DNA from: VAZQ01 sp963827585 | GTDB taxonomy: Bacteria > Pseudomonadota > Alphaproteobacteria > Rhizobiales > Xanthobacteraceae | NCBI GenBank assembly: GCA_963827585.1 | Contig: CAWHCK010000006.1 | Coordinates: 1-64,000, forward strand | DNA: 64,000 bases | Direction: 5' to 3' | Part shown: one piece after another, positions 46,173-55,606 of the stretch | Position numbering within the stretch: position 1 is the first letter of the stretch | Layout of the letters: every line of letters begins with the position of its first letter | Translations under genes and position numbers: made by a program | The notes under the pieces: generated by a model | What the model was told of the DNA's origin: nothing | Databases searched by the model: none | What the model saw: only the letters and a program-made list of their open reading frames with translations

Positions 46173-47153
46173 TCAAGCCGCGGCGATGCGAGCGGCGCCG
46201 TCCAATTTCAGGCCGCAGCTGTGGAATGCGGTGCGAACGGCGGCCTTCTCCGCTTCGGTCAGCGGCAGCATCGGGCGGCGGACCGTCCCGCCCGCCTGGC
46301 CGAGCAGGTCCTGCCAATACTTGGCGTGTGCCGGAGGCTTTTCCGGCGGCCGCGTGCGCTTGAGCGCCTCGCGCACCGGCTCGAGGCTGTCGCGGATCGC
46401 GCGCGCCTTGGCGATCTCGCCGCGAAACGCGAGATCGGTGTAGTCGCGCATGCGGCGATCGGTCTTGGTCTGCATGAGGTAGGGAGGGTTGGAGCAGAGG
46501 TAGAGCTGCCAGCCGAGCTCGACGATGTTGTCGAACCATTCCGCCTCGGAGGCGGTACTGACCAAGATCTTGTCGCCGGCCATGCGCGTGAGCCTGGCAT
46601 ACATCTCCCGCGGCACGCTGTATTTGATCGCGACCACGTTCGGCAGCTCCGCGACCCGCGCGCATAGCTCCGGGCTCATCAGATAGCCGCTGTCGGGATG
46701 GCTCCAGAGCGCGATCCCGATGTCGACCTGCTCGCTGATATGCTTGTAGTACTCGAAGAGCGTCTCATCCTGCTCGTGCAGGAAGTGCAGCACCGGCGCG
46801 TGCACCACGATGTAGTCGGCGCCGATCGCCTGGGCGTGCCGCGCGAGATCGAGGACCACGTCCATGTTCTGGTCGGAGCACGACATGATCGTGCCGAATG
46901 TTCCCTTCGCCTCGTCGACCGCGATATCGAACAGGCGCTTGCGCTCGGGGATGGAGAGCGAGAAGAACTCCGCCTGCTTGCCGCCGACGAAGACGCCGTC
47001 GATGCCGAGATCGTCCGCCCAATGGCGGAGGTTTCGGCGCAAGCCCGCCTCGTCGATCGCGAGCTCGGGCGTGAACGGCGTCAGCGCCGCGGCCCAGATG
47101 CCACGGAAGTTGCGGCGGGAATATTCCTTCGCTTCGTTTCGACGGTAGTGCAT
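46173..47153 (-). CDS. DHDPS/NAL-family aldolase or lyase
   Basis: TIM-barrel class I aldolase-like protein, 326 residues, start at MHYRRNEAKEYSRRNFRG. N-terminal strand: GIWAAALTPFTPELAIDEAG; IDGVFVGGKQAEFFSLSIPE. The Schiff-base lysine is in LPNVVAIKYSVPREM. It is not dapA itself; relatives cleave or dehydrate sugar acids or 2-oxo acids, and some act on aromatic substrates (trans-o-hydroxybenzylidenepyruvate). The gene is alone; the next gene upstream is a methyltransferase ending 63 bp away. Confidence 0.85.
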   Translation of the reverse strand: MHYRRNEAKEYSRRNFRGIWAAALTPFTPELAIDEAGLRRNLRHWADDLGIDGVFVGGKQAEFFSLSIPERKRLFDIAVDEAKGTFGTIMSCSDQNMDVVLDLARHAQAIGADYIVVHAPVLHFLHEQDETLFEYYKHISEQVDIGIALWSHPDSGYLMSPELCARVAELPNVVAIKYSVPREMYARLTRMAGDKILVSTASEAEWFDNIVELGWQLYLCSNPPYLMQTKTDRRMRDYTDLAFRGEIAKARAIRDSLEPVREALKRTRPPEKPPAHAKYWQDLLGQAGGTVRRPMLPLTEAEKAAVRTAFHSCGLKLDGAARIAAA

Positions 47154-47215
47154 GGGCGTCCTCTGCTGCATCTCGGGCGGCTGGCCGGAGAGGATAGAAG
47201 GCCGGCACGGCAGTG

Positions 47216-48041
47216 TCATTTGGCCCTCACAGCGGCAGGCTTGGTTCCTATTGCCGACCACGACATCTCGTTGACCCAGGCGAGCCGCACATCTTCCAGT
47301 CCGGCATTGCGCATCAGGCCCTCGACGGTCTGACGGGGCCAATAATGGGCGATCTTCGGGAGCATCTGATCGAACACGATCGAGCGCAGGTGTCGGAACG
47401 TTATGCCACGAAGAAAGCGGAAGTACTCGATGCGCCCCACGCCGAGGCGAAGGCCGACCCATAACAGAGCGGCCGGATAGACCGCGAGATGATGCAGGAG
47501 CCAAATTGGCATGCGGCTGAACAGGGCCTTGCGGGTCGGATCCAATATGTTCACGAGCCACTCGTTGTTCTCAAGTCCATAGACCCAGATCACGACGCGC
47601 CCGCCTGGTTTCGTCGCCTTCACCATCTGGCGAACGGCGGCCTCCGGAAACTCGAGGTGGTGAATTACGCCGATCGAGAACGCGATATCGAAAGAATTCC
47701 GTGTAGCCGATCTCATAGGCGCTCATCTCGCGAACCGTCCCGTTGGGAAAGGGCGCGAGGGTCTGCCGCGCGGCGGCGAGCGAGTTTTGGTCGACATCGA
47801 TGGAAACGCCGGACGTCGCGCCATAGGACAGGGGCCAGTAGCTGTTGCGGCCCATCCCGCAACCGACGTCCAGAAACGTCTTGCCCGGCCAGTCCTGAGG
47901 AGAAAGGTGAACGGTCCAGCGACGGAACTGCTCCTCGTACTCCGGCCGCATTTCGGAATACGTCTTCCACTCGTATCCGAATTGGTCGGGCGAGCCCGAG
48001 CCGATTGGCGTTGCGTGAATTGCCGCCATCCGATTGCTCAT
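47216..48041 (-). CDS. SAM-dependent methyltransferase 1, one frameshift
   Basis: Class I methyltransferase, about 275 residues, start at MSNRMAAIHATPIGSGSPDQ. SAM site: KTFLDVGCGMGRNSYWPLSY. The acidic β2 end is in VSIDVDQNSLAAA. After an extra base near 47703 the frame changes to NSFDIAFSIGVIHHLEFPEA, AVRQMVKATKPGGRVVIWVY and a helical C-terminal part. It overlaps the upstream methyltransferase by ATGA. Such enzymes are common in glycan biosynthesis loci. Confidence 0.85.
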
Positions 48042-48772
48042 TGCTTCCCGGCCAGGACAAGGATGGAAACTCCAAACGGCGGCTTGATCGTAGAAGCCGT
48101 GCTGGTATCCAGCGCGAAGACCGCCGAGAGGATGCCGTTGAGCAGCCGATTGTTGACTTCGCCCTCGCTCTTCAGATCGACCCCGAGGAGGTCGATCACC
48201 CGGCGGGCAATGTAGATGTAGGGACAAACAAGAGATAATTGAAATGATAGTAGCGTTCCGGCGAAAGCCGGTGCACCGCGCAGCAGTGGGAGCAGCGGGT
48301 TCATGCGATAGCGGCGCTTGTGGAACGCCTTCCGGTCTTGCAGGCCCCATAGGGATTGGAACGCCGGTACGGCAATCAGCGCTTTGCCGCCGCGTGCGAG
48401 CACGCGCGATATCTCCCGGGCCGCGGCCGCGTCATCATCCACATGCTCGATCACGTCGGTGGCCAGCACGAGGTCAAAGCTGCCGTCCGCAAAAGGCAGG
48501 GCGCATATGTCGCCCTTGCGAACCGCTCCCAGGCCCTTCGACGCGCAGTACCCGATCGCCTCTTCGCTCGCATCAAGGCCGGTGACGGCGGTGAAGCCGA
48601 GATCGCGCAGGAGGCGAAGATTGGCCCCGGTGCCGGTGCCGATGTCGAGCACGCGGTCGGTCGGCTTGACGCCGGCCTTCTCCAGTTCGGCCGCGAACAG
48701 CCGCCGACGCCCCACGAACCACCAGTGGGTCGCCTCTGCTTGCGCCTCCACCGCATAGGCGGCGATATCCAT
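48038..48772 (-). CDS. SAM-dependent methyltransferase 2
   Basis: Class I methyltransferase, 244 residues, intact, start at MDIAAYAVEAQAEATHWWFV with AAGGAG upstream. Motifs: DRVLDIGTGTGANLRLLRDL, TGLDASEEAIGYCASKGLG, DGSFDLVLATDVIEHVDDD, LARGGKALIAVPAFQSLWG. The C-terminal half has the membrane-proximal segment typical of polyprenyl- or glycolipid-acting methyltransferases (LSLVCPYIYIARRVIDL). It is coupled by an ATGA overlap to methyltransferase 1 and lies downstream of the asparagine synthase fragment. Confidence 0.9.
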   Translation of the reverse strand: MDIAAYAVEAQAEATHWWFVGRRRLFAAELEKAGVKPTDRVLDIGTGTGANLRLLRDLGFTAVTGLDASEEAIGYCASKGLGAVRKGDICALPFADGSFDLVLATDVIEHVDDDAAAAREISRVLARGGKALIAVPAFQSLWGLQDRKAFHKRRYRMNPLLPLLRGAPAFAGTLLSFQLSLVCPYIYIARRVIDLLGVDLKSEGEVNNRLLNGILSAVFALDTSTASTIKPPFGVSILVLAGKQ

Positions 48773-48773
48773 C

Positions 48774-49800
48774 TCAGGCCGCTCCTTGTTGTGCACCGCG
48801 CGTGGCGGCGAGCAGGGAATACTGCAGGGAGAGGTTGGTGAATAAGACGAGGCGGTGGTCCGCGCGGGCGCTGCGGTGCTCCTGCCACCAGCGCTCGAGG
48901 ACGAGCCCGTTGACGCCCTGCACCTGTCCGCGTCCGTGCGGAGCCAGCGACCGCAGCCACTTGGCAAGCGGGATGCCGAAGCCCTTCTTGCGACGCGCCA
49001 GAATGGCGGGTGGAAGGTGGCGGGCCATCACCTTCTTCAACAGGTACTTGCGCTGTCCGTTTCGAAACTTGAAACGGTTCGGAAGGCGGCGACAGAACGC
49101 CACCAGATCGTTGTCGAGAAAGATCGGCGCGACTCCAGCGACACCATCATGCTGGCACGGTCAACTTTGGTCAGGATATCGTCTTGCAGGTAGAAGTTGG
49201 TGAAGAACTCGAGGGTCCGATCGATGTAGTCCTTGCCGTTCGATTGGTCCCACAGCGCGATGGCTTCCTCGTAGAGTTCCTCGAAGCTGACCGGAGTATC
49301 GAGCAACTCGCTGACCTGCTGCGGTTCGATGGGCGCCATCCAGACCGGATTCCAGCCGGCGGCCGGATAGGACAGCCCAGCGAGCGCGCGGCGCAGCTTG
49401 AAATCCATGCTCATGTTGCGTGTGGAGATGGGCAGGAGGTCCGCGAGGCGCCGCATGCCGCGGTGCAAAGCGCGGGGCATTGCGGCGGCGTAGAGACGCG
49501 CCGGCGCAAGCGCCTTGAAAGGATCGTAGCCGGCAAGGATTTCGTCGCCACCATCGCCGGAGAGCGCAACGGTCACGTGCTGGCGCGTGAATTCACTCAA
49601 GAGATAGGTCGGCAGGATGGAAGCATCCCCAAGCGGCTCGTCGAGACGGCGCAGGACCGACGGGATGAGATCACGCGCGCGCTCGAGATCAAGGCAGCTC
49701 TCCTGGTGGGTGCTCCCGATGGCGTCTGCAACCTGTCTCGCGTAAGGCGACTCGTCGAAGCTGCGTTCGGTAAAGCCGATTGTGAAAGTCCTGATGGAGG
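48774..49800 (-). pseudogene. 5'-truncated asparagine synthase (AsnB-type), also frameshifted
   Basis: Only the synthetase domain of a glutamine-hydrolysing asparagine synthase is present: IRTFTIGFTERSFDESPYAR, VALSGDGGDEILAGYDPF, DDILTKVDRASMMVSLESR and LPPAILARRKKGFGIPLAKW. The N-terminal glutaminase domain and the ATP-site SGGxDS loop are absent: homology stops at about 49800 and unrelated sequence follows. A missing base near 49130 also breaks the frame. In capsule and O-antigen loci such genes amidate sugars. This one is a remnant. Confidence 0.85.
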
Positions 49801-50065
49801 CCGTTTCCGCTCCTGCAGCACCTGCGCGCTGGCCGGTCGAGGCTCTACGGCTCGTCGTGCCGTGCTCCGCCTCACCGACGTCGAGCGGCAACACCGATCC
49901 GGCGGTCCGCTCGAACCGACGTTTGGGGTTCTCCGTTTATTCGGCTGCCCCGGCCGGACGTACACATTGTGACGGTTCGGCACGAGCGCGGCGTCAATAG
50001 CGGGAGATACCCATGTCGGAATCTATCCCCGGCTCGCTCCAAGTCCGTCAACAGTTCTCCACTCT
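49801..50065. other. Junction region without a gene
   Basis: Sequence between the broken end of the asparagine synthase and the large membrane protein. A short frame (ATG 50013, MSESIPGSLQVRQQFSTL) runs toward the membrane protein but is one base out of frame. No repeat or IS end is obvious, so the deletion or recombination that removed the 5' part left no visible mark. Confidence 0.5.
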
Positions 50066-52784
50066 TTGACACGCCCGACGGAATGGAGTCCGGGTTACGC
50101 CCTGGCCAAAGGTCACGGTCCCGGCGTTGTGGTTGGCCCCGGCACGGATAATCCCAATACTTTCGCTCAGTCTTTTTCGGCAAAGCCCCATGAGCAATTC
50201 AAGGTCATCGCGCGAGCCGCGAGCGTCGATGCCGGCAGCTCACAAGGATTTGTGCAGATCACCTGGCACGATGCAAGCGGCAAGTTCGTTTCCCTGTCGC
50301 GGCACTCCTTCGACCTGTCGCAAGCGGAGCGGAGCGTTCGATACGATGTCGCGGCTCCGCCCGGTGTGGCCTATGGGACGTTATATGTCGTCCCAGGCGG
50401 ACCGAAGGACGCCGTACGATATACCGAGATGACGCTTGCCCGCTTCGACCCGCTCGACACGTTCATATCCTATGCGTCTCTCGGGATAAAAGGTTACAGC
50501 ATAGCTGTATCGGCTGCGCTGATCCTGCTGTTCGTTTTTCTGTATTCCCGCTATGGAAGCCGAGTATTTCCGGCTACCGCCGCCGTGGTCAACTCGGTGG
50601 GAAAAGCCGTTGTTGCAAGCTTCCCGTTGGTCGCACTGGTCCTGTGTGCGGCCATGTTCGCCTTCATGGAGGGCAATTACGAGCAGCACTACGACTCTCA
50701 ATGGCATCAAGGTTCGATCGAAAATGTCATGCAGTGGAACAACTTTTCCATCGACCTCGGTGGCAACATCCTGCACAACTTCGGAATCCAACACGTTATC
50801 AATCCGCAACTGTCGCCGACTTTCTGGATCGGGAGCATCGTTCCCCAAGACCACAGAATACAGGTTCAAGCGGCGTTCCAAGCGGTCGTGCTGTTCCTGC
50901 TGTTCGTCCAGATAGGCCGGCTCGCGGGTGCCCGACTGACGGACGCCAGCGCCATCGGCCTCATCGCGGTCTACTACTACTGGGTTCCGATCTTAAGCGA
51001 CGAATACATCAGCCTGAATGCAACCCTGGGCCTGTTGTGGCAGGAGGGCGCCATTGCAACCCTGCTGGCCTTTTTTTGCTTTGCCCAGATCGGATATCGG
51101 ACGGACCGAGGCTCAACTCGAATATGGCCGATTGCCGGTCTGGCGGCGACGATCCTCTGGCTCTACCTCGCCTATCCGGAGATAGTTGCGTTCTTCACGG
51201 TGGCCACGATGGCGCTTTGCGCCGGAGCGGTTCTTGCGGTCGAGAGCCGACGAGAGTTCCTTTACAAGGCAGCCGCCTCCGTCGGGATCGTCGCATGTCT
51301 GTTGTTGATCGGACTTCATAACTACGTTCTGAACCTTTTTTCGTACACGCCTCAAATGTATTACGACGCTCTTCACTACCCATTTTCCAAATCACTGTTT
51401 TTCAGCAATACCTCGCTGCTGCTGCTGCTGTACATGTGGTTCGGGATCGGCAGCCTGAAGATTGTGGTTTTCTTTGGTTTGGCTGCAATAGGATGTATCT
51501 TTGCCTTATGTTATGGCAACAGCTTTGCGCGGCGCGTGGTCTTCGCCGGCCTGGCGCTCGAACTTGGAATCCATCTTGCCAGTGCCGTCAACATCGCGCT
51601 CCAGTTGGCGCCTCTGCAGCTTCACCTATGTGGAGCATATGGGGCTGACGGTCGTAGCTTTGCTGGCGGGAACCGGCGTATGGGGTCTGCTTCAGCTTGG
51701 CCTGCGAGTGATAGGAGCCGGCTTCGACTTGATCGCGAAAGGGAAGTGGCGGGCGAACGCACTATTGTCGTTGCCAGCGACCAGTCCCCATATAGTCCGG
51801 TCGCTGCCATACGTCATCTTGTATGCCATGGTGGGGACCATTCTCTACCAGTTGTCCAAGCAGACGACCTTTTACAGTGGGTGGCCGCCGCGAACCGATA
51901 GCGAAGCTGCACGAATTCAGATCAGCGAATTGGCGGTGAAGCCCGGCGAAACGTTCAAGGGCCGCGGAGTGATGCTCCTGGAGATGGGCAAGGAGGGGCC
52001 GGTGAGCTGGGGACACGACTTCTTTCCGGTCTTGTATTACAAGCATCGAGTGGCGCTGCAAAACGACTTGATGAATGACGCGGAAGCGGCCGGAATTCCG
52101 ATCGTAAACGAGTACGGCCACTGGATTTCGCCGCCGATGCTGGCGCTGCTGGCTGCGGCCTTTTATCGGCCCGACGATCTGATCGACCGCGCTGCACAGG
52201 CGCCTCGCGTATTCCGACCCAACCTGGCGCGGCTGTTGGGCGTCTCTCTCGTCGTCTCCAACGAGCCGTTGCCCGGCGAAGTCGAGCTGTTTCGCGGGTT
52301 GGTGGTGGATTACCCCCTTTATTTGCACCGGATCGTCGGTGCCAATTTGGGCGGGTATTCGCCGACCCGGACGGTGGTCGCGACCAATGCCGAAGATATC
52401 CTAAATCACCTGCAAGCGGCGGATTTCGACGGGAAGAAACTGGCGGTCGTTGAAAAGCCCCTGGACTTGGACCTCGTTCCGGCCGAACAGGTCTCCATGC
52501 GGTTTGAAAAGGAGCCCAGGATCGAGGTCACGGCGTATTCGAAGGGAACTTCGCTCCTGGTCTTGCCCATTGACTATAGCCATTGCTTGGAAGTGGCGGG
52601 ACAAGGGCTGGATCAAGTGATCCCTGTCAATCTGGCGCAGACCGGCGTGGTCGTGCACGGCACGGTCTCGCTCGAAATTTCCTACCGGTATGGAATGCTG
52701 AAGGGAACCTCATGCCGCAAGCAGGATCTCGAGCGCGCCAGGAAGCTCGAGCTGGCGAAAGCTGCGACAGGACGCCTCTTCTAG
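50066..52784 (+). CDS. Large multi-pass membrane protein, probably glycan-related, frameshifted
   Basis: About 906 residues. An N-terminal β-rich extracytoplasmic domain (KPHEQFKVIARAASVDAGSS, RSVRYDVAAPPGVAYGTLYV) is followed by about 13 transmembrane helices (SIAVSAALILLFVFLY, FQAVVLFLLFVQIG, IAGLAATILWLYLAY, SLLLLLYMWFGIG) and a soluble C-terminal domain of about 280 residues. The arrangement recalls GT-C glycosyltransferases or YfhO-like proteins, but no family is certain. The frame shifts by one extra base near 51620. The start is uncertain (TTG 50066, or ATG 50013 with another indel); the 5' end may be truncated at the same junction as the asparagine synthase. Confidence 0.7.
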
Positions 52785-52822
52785 AACTCTCGGCCCACAC
52801 GCCCGGCGGGTTCGGGACACTA

Positions 52823-52947
52823 GAGCATGATCCAGAAAAAGCCTGCCCCGGACTTGATCCGGGGTGGGTACCGGTTTTCCGAAAAGATCATGCTCAAACA
52901 AAGAGCTAGAGCGTGATTGCAACTCAACCTGAAGCAATCACGCTCTA
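52823..52947. repeat. RIME-like GAGCATGATC element plus GAGCGTGATTGC hairpin
   Basis: First element: gagcatgatccagaaaaagc to gaaaagatcatgctcaaac (52823-52902), with cggacttgatccgg inside. Second: agagcgtgattg pairs with caatcacgctct (52909-52946). Both are widespread in rhizobial genomes. The second is interrupted at its right end by the insertion sequence. Confidence 0.85.
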
Positions 52948-52961
52948 AGGCCTGTTGAGAT

Positions 52962-53348
52962 TCATCGGGAGTTTATGACGGCTGCCGCGAGATGGATGTT
53001 TGCGGCGAAGCTCTGATCGGTTTTGTCTGCGCGCATGGCGATGCGTTTGAATTCCTTGAGCTTACAGAAGAAATTCTCGATCAGGTGTCGCCACTTGTAG
53101 AGCTCGGCGTCGATCGGCAGAGGCAAAGCGCGCCGTGGATGCTGTGAGATGACGATCTTGGCGCCGCGCTCGTTGAGCTCGGCGATAATGGAATTGCTGT
53201 CGAAAGCCTTGTCGGCGATGAAGCCGCCAAAGGCGAGACCGTCGATGAGCGGAGCGACGCCCACGGTATCGAAGCGATGGCCGGGCAGGAGAACGAAGCG
53301 GACGAGATTGCCGAGCGCATCGGTCAGCGCCAAAATCTTGGTCGTCAT
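52962..53348 (-). CDS. IS427-type transposase, frame B
   Basis: C-terminal half of the DDE transposase: TTKILALTDALGNLVRFVLL, DTVGVAPLIDGLAFGGFIAD, KAFDSNSIIAELNERGAKIV, YKWRHLIENFFCKLKEFKRI. It holds the second Asp and the Glu of the DDE triad (DKAFD; ENFFCKLK). It is made as a fusion with frame A by a -1 slip at the A4G5 run (53385-53393), giving AKGGTQSQAIGRSKGG. Confidence 0.92.
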   Translation of the reverse strand: MTTKILALTDALGNLVRFVLLPGHRFDTVGVAPLIDGLAFGGFIADKAFDSNSIIAELNERGAKIVISQHPRRALPLPIDAELYKWRHLIENFFCKLKEFKRIAMRADKTDQSFAANIHLAAAVINSR

Positions 53349-53713
53349 GCCGCCTTTGGAACGGCCGATGGCCTGGCTCTGGGTCCCCCTTTTGCGCCCT
53401 GTCCGTGGCGGTGGACCTTGACGATGGTGGCGTCGACCATGGCGTATTCCATGTCCGGAGCGTCCGAACAGGCCTCGAAAAGCCTGACGAAAACCCCGGC
53501 TTTGATCCAGTCGCGGTAACGCTTGAAAACAGTGTTCCAGTTGCCGAAGAAAGGCGGAAGATCACGCCACGGGCTTCCCGTCCGCACGATCCAAAGTACC
53601 GCTTCGACGAAGCGGCGGTTGTCGCTTCCGCTGCGCCCGGGGTCCGTCGGCTTACCCAGACAATGACGCTCCATCTTCGCCCATTGGGCGTCCGTCAGCA
53701 CGAATCGGTCCAT
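53345..53713 (-). CDS. IS427-type transposase, frame A
   Basis: N-terminal half: MDRFVLTDAQWAKMERHCLG, SDNRRFVEAVLWIVRTGSPW, RDLPPFFGNWNTVFKRYRDW, and the first catalytic Asp in YAMVDATIVKVHRHGQGAKG. It ends in its own frame as PRARPSAVPKAA unless the ribosome slips -1 at the G5 run. 122 residues. Confidence 0.92.
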   Translation of the reverse strand: MDRFVLTDAQWAKMERHCLGKPTDPGRSGSDNRRFVEAVLWIVRTGSPWRDLPPFFGNWNTVFKRYRDWIKAGVFVRLFEACSDAPDMEYAMVDATIVKVHRHGQGAKGGPRARPSAVPKAA

Positions 53714-53800
53714 CCAAAGCTTAAATCACAATCAAGCCTCAGATGGAATCCTGATTCTCAACAGGCCTTAGACCACGCGCCCGCAATCAAGCCCGCAAAC

Positions 53801-53989
53801 TCAACCTGACCTGGTCGGCTTCTTGCCCCCGGCCTCGGGGAAGATCCACATCGCAGCCACCATCAGGACCGCGGCGATCATCACGAACGTCGAGAAATCC
53901 GACCTGATGGGCGAGCCGCTCCAATAGGCCAAGCCCGCGGCCACCACCAGCACGACGACGGAGAGGACCGCCTTGACGTCGTTGGGCAT
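53801..53989 (-). CDS. Small two-helix membrane protein
   Basis: A 62-residue protein, start at the ATG 53989 (MPNDVKAVLSVVVLVVAAGL). Two transmembrane helices (AVLSVVVLVVAAGLAYW; FVMIAAVLMVAAMWIFPEA) are joined by SGSPIRSDFST, with a basic tail. The family is unknown. It follows the hydroxylase gene by 14 bp on the same strand and is probably co-transcribed. Confidence 0.75.
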   Translation of the reverse strand: MPNDVKAVLSVVVLVVAAGLAYWSGSPIRSDFSTFVMIAAVLMVAAMWIFPEAGGKKPTRSG

Positions 53990-54003
53990 GGCCGCCGCCG
54001 CGA

Positions 54004-54774
54004 TCAGTAGTTCCCGACCGGAACGGCGGCCGCCTGGTCGGGCGTTTTCGGCGTGCCGCGCAGGCGGCGCTTGAGGAAGCGCGTGTCGTAGCCGTTGAAC
54101 AGGTGCCCGAGCAGGCCGCGATCGAGGTCGGACGTGCCGAACAGCCAGTCGGCGATCGGGAACGTCAGGTTCATGTTCGTTTCCATCATCAGCCGGGCGT
54201 TGTGGTGCGCGGTGTGGTGGCGCCGCAGCGTGTTGACGAAGGGGCAGTTCTGCACGAACCAGCTCTCCTCCACGTGGCAGCAGAAATGCATGAACTCGTA
54301 GATGAGATACATGCCGGTGGTCACGCACATGAACAGCCAGCCGACATTCGGCGTGAACAGCGTCCCGAGAATGACCGCCATCGGCAGCGACATCAGGATG
54401 AACACGACCAGCGCGTAGGGCGGGAATACCGTCACGCGCCAATCCTTGTGGTCGCGAAAGCGCATCTCCTCGTCGGTGAAGAACTGGTGATGATTGAGCG
54501 TGTGCCGCTCGTAGATGGCGCGCAGGCCCTTGATGTTGACGGGCCGATGCATGACGTATTTGTGCACCGCCCATTCGAACAGGTTGGTGAACACGAAGGT
54601 GAGCGGCACGGTGAGCCACTCGACCCAGGTCACGTCATGGATGTGCTGGACGTAGATGTAGAACGCGGCTGCGCCCATCGCATAGATGATGAAGACGTGA
54701 ACATAGCCGTCGTACCAGCCCATGATCCGGGACCGGTACTCGTTGCGGAAATCGATCTGGCGTTGACCGATCAT
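54004..54774 (-). CDS. Fatty acid hydroxylase / sterol desaturase family protein
   Basis: Membrane di-iron hydroxylase or desaturase, 256 residues, start at ATG 54774 with GGGAGG upstream. The histidine clusters of the family are all visible: EWAVHKYVMHRP, YERHTLNHHQFF, FMHFCCHVEES and TLRRHHTAHHNARLMME. Four hydrophobic helices are present. The substrate is a lipid or other hydrophobic compound. A 9-5-9 palindrome lies 55 bp upstream and is shared with panB and the DUF6166 gene. Confidence 0.9.
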   Translation of the reverse strand: MIGQRQIDFRNEYRSRIMGWYDGYVHVFIIYAMGAAAFYIYVQHIHDVTWVEWLTVPLTFVFTNLFEWAVHKYVMHRPVNIKGLRAIYERHTLNHHQFFTDEEMRFRDHKDWRVTVFPPYALVVFILMSLPMAVILGTLFTPNVGWLFMCVTTGMYLIYEFMHFCCHVEESWFVQNCPFVNTLRRHHTAHHNARLMMETNMNLTFPIADWLFGTSDLDRGLLGHLFNGYDTRFLKRRLRGTPKTPDQAAAVPVGNY

Positions 54775-54828
54775 GGCGGGACCTCCCGCTTGGATGCCTG
54801 GCCTGGGCGCCCCGCGGCGGGAGCGCGT

Positions 54829-54851
54829 CTGATATATTACTAATCTATCAC
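54829..54851. promoter_or_regulatory. Candidate GntR operator, copy 1
   Basis: CTGATATAT-TACTA-ATCTATCAC, an imperfect 9-5-9 palindrome 55 bp before the hydroxylase start. The left arm is identical to that of the panB copy (61732). Strongly AT-rich against the background. Confidence 0.7.
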
Positions 54852-54886
54852 TGTCGCGCGGGCCCTTCAAGAGGCTCCTTGCACCC

Positions 54887-55606
54887 TCACGGCACCGTCA
54901 CAACCCCCTCGATGATGCGCCGCACACCGGCATCGTTGCGGGCCTCGGCCGGCGGGCCGGAAAAGACGATCTCGCCCCGCTCGATGACGTAAAGCCGGTC
55001 GGCGAAGTCGGGAACGTGATGGACGTTCGATTCGGCGATGAAGATCGCATGACCGGATGCCCGGATGGCCGCGATCCCCTCGATGATCGCGGGCACGACC
55101 GCGGGAGACAGGCCCTCGGTCGGCTCGTCCAGCAGGAGGATTTTCGGATCGGCCGTCAGCGCCCGCGCGATCGAGACCATCTTGCGCTCGCCGCCCGACA
55201 ATTGCTGCCCCCCGCGCTCCCGATAGCGCTCGAGCTTCGGGAAGATGCGGTAGGCCATCGCAATGCGGTCCTCGGCACCGCGCGTATTGCGCCGGGTCCA
55301 GGTCGGCAGCGCGATGTTCTCGGCCACCGTCAGATCGCCGAACACTTCGCTTTCCTCGGGCGCAAAGCAGATGCCGGCGCGGGCGATCTGGTACGGCCGC
55401 GATCCCGCGATGGAGCGGCCGTCAAGTGCGATATCGCCGGAGACCGGCTTGCGAAACCCCATGATGGTCCGGAATGTCGTGGTCTTGCCGGCGCCGTTGC
55501 GCCCGACCAGGCAGACGAGCTCGCCGGCGCGCACCTCGAGCGAAATGCCGTGCAGGATGCGGCTCCTCTGGATGTCGACGACGAGATCGCGGATGACGAG
55601 CATCAA
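54887..55606 (-). CDS. livF: Branched-chain amino acid-type ABC transporter ATPase LivF
   Basis: ABC ATPase of 239 residues. Walker A in CLVGRNGAGKTTTFRTIMG, signature QQLSGGERKMVSIARAL, Walker B KILLLDEPTEGLSPAVV, H-loop region IFIAESNVHHVPDF. It ends the livH-M-G-F order and its start overlaps the livG stop by 4 bp. The usual substrates of this class are branched-chain amino acids, but many members in Hyphomicrobiales carry aromatic or other small acids. Confidence 0.93.
   Translation of the reverse strand: MMLVIRDLVVDIQRSRILHGISLEVRAGELVCLVGRNGAGKTTTFRTIMGFRKPVSGDIALDGRSIAGSRPYQIARAGICFAPEESEVFGDLTVAENIALPTWTRRNTRGAEDRIAMAYRIFPKLERYRERGGQQLSGGERKMVSIARALTADPKILLLDEPTEGLSPAVVPAIIEGIAAIRASGHAIFIAESNVHHVPDFADRLYVIERGEIVFSGPPAEARNDAGVRRIIEGVVTVP

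Larger units (their letters stand above)
52948..53768 (-). mobile_element. IS5 family (IS427 group) insertion sequence
   Basis: An 821-bp element. Inverted ends AGGCCTGTTGAGATTCAT and AGGCCTGTTGAGAATCAG (as read inward). The flanks are C-TA on the left and TA-G on the right, so the target CTAG was used and TA duplicated, as usual for this group. Two overlapping transposase frames are present. Both ends and the duplication are intact, suggesting recent insertion. Confidence 0.93.
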
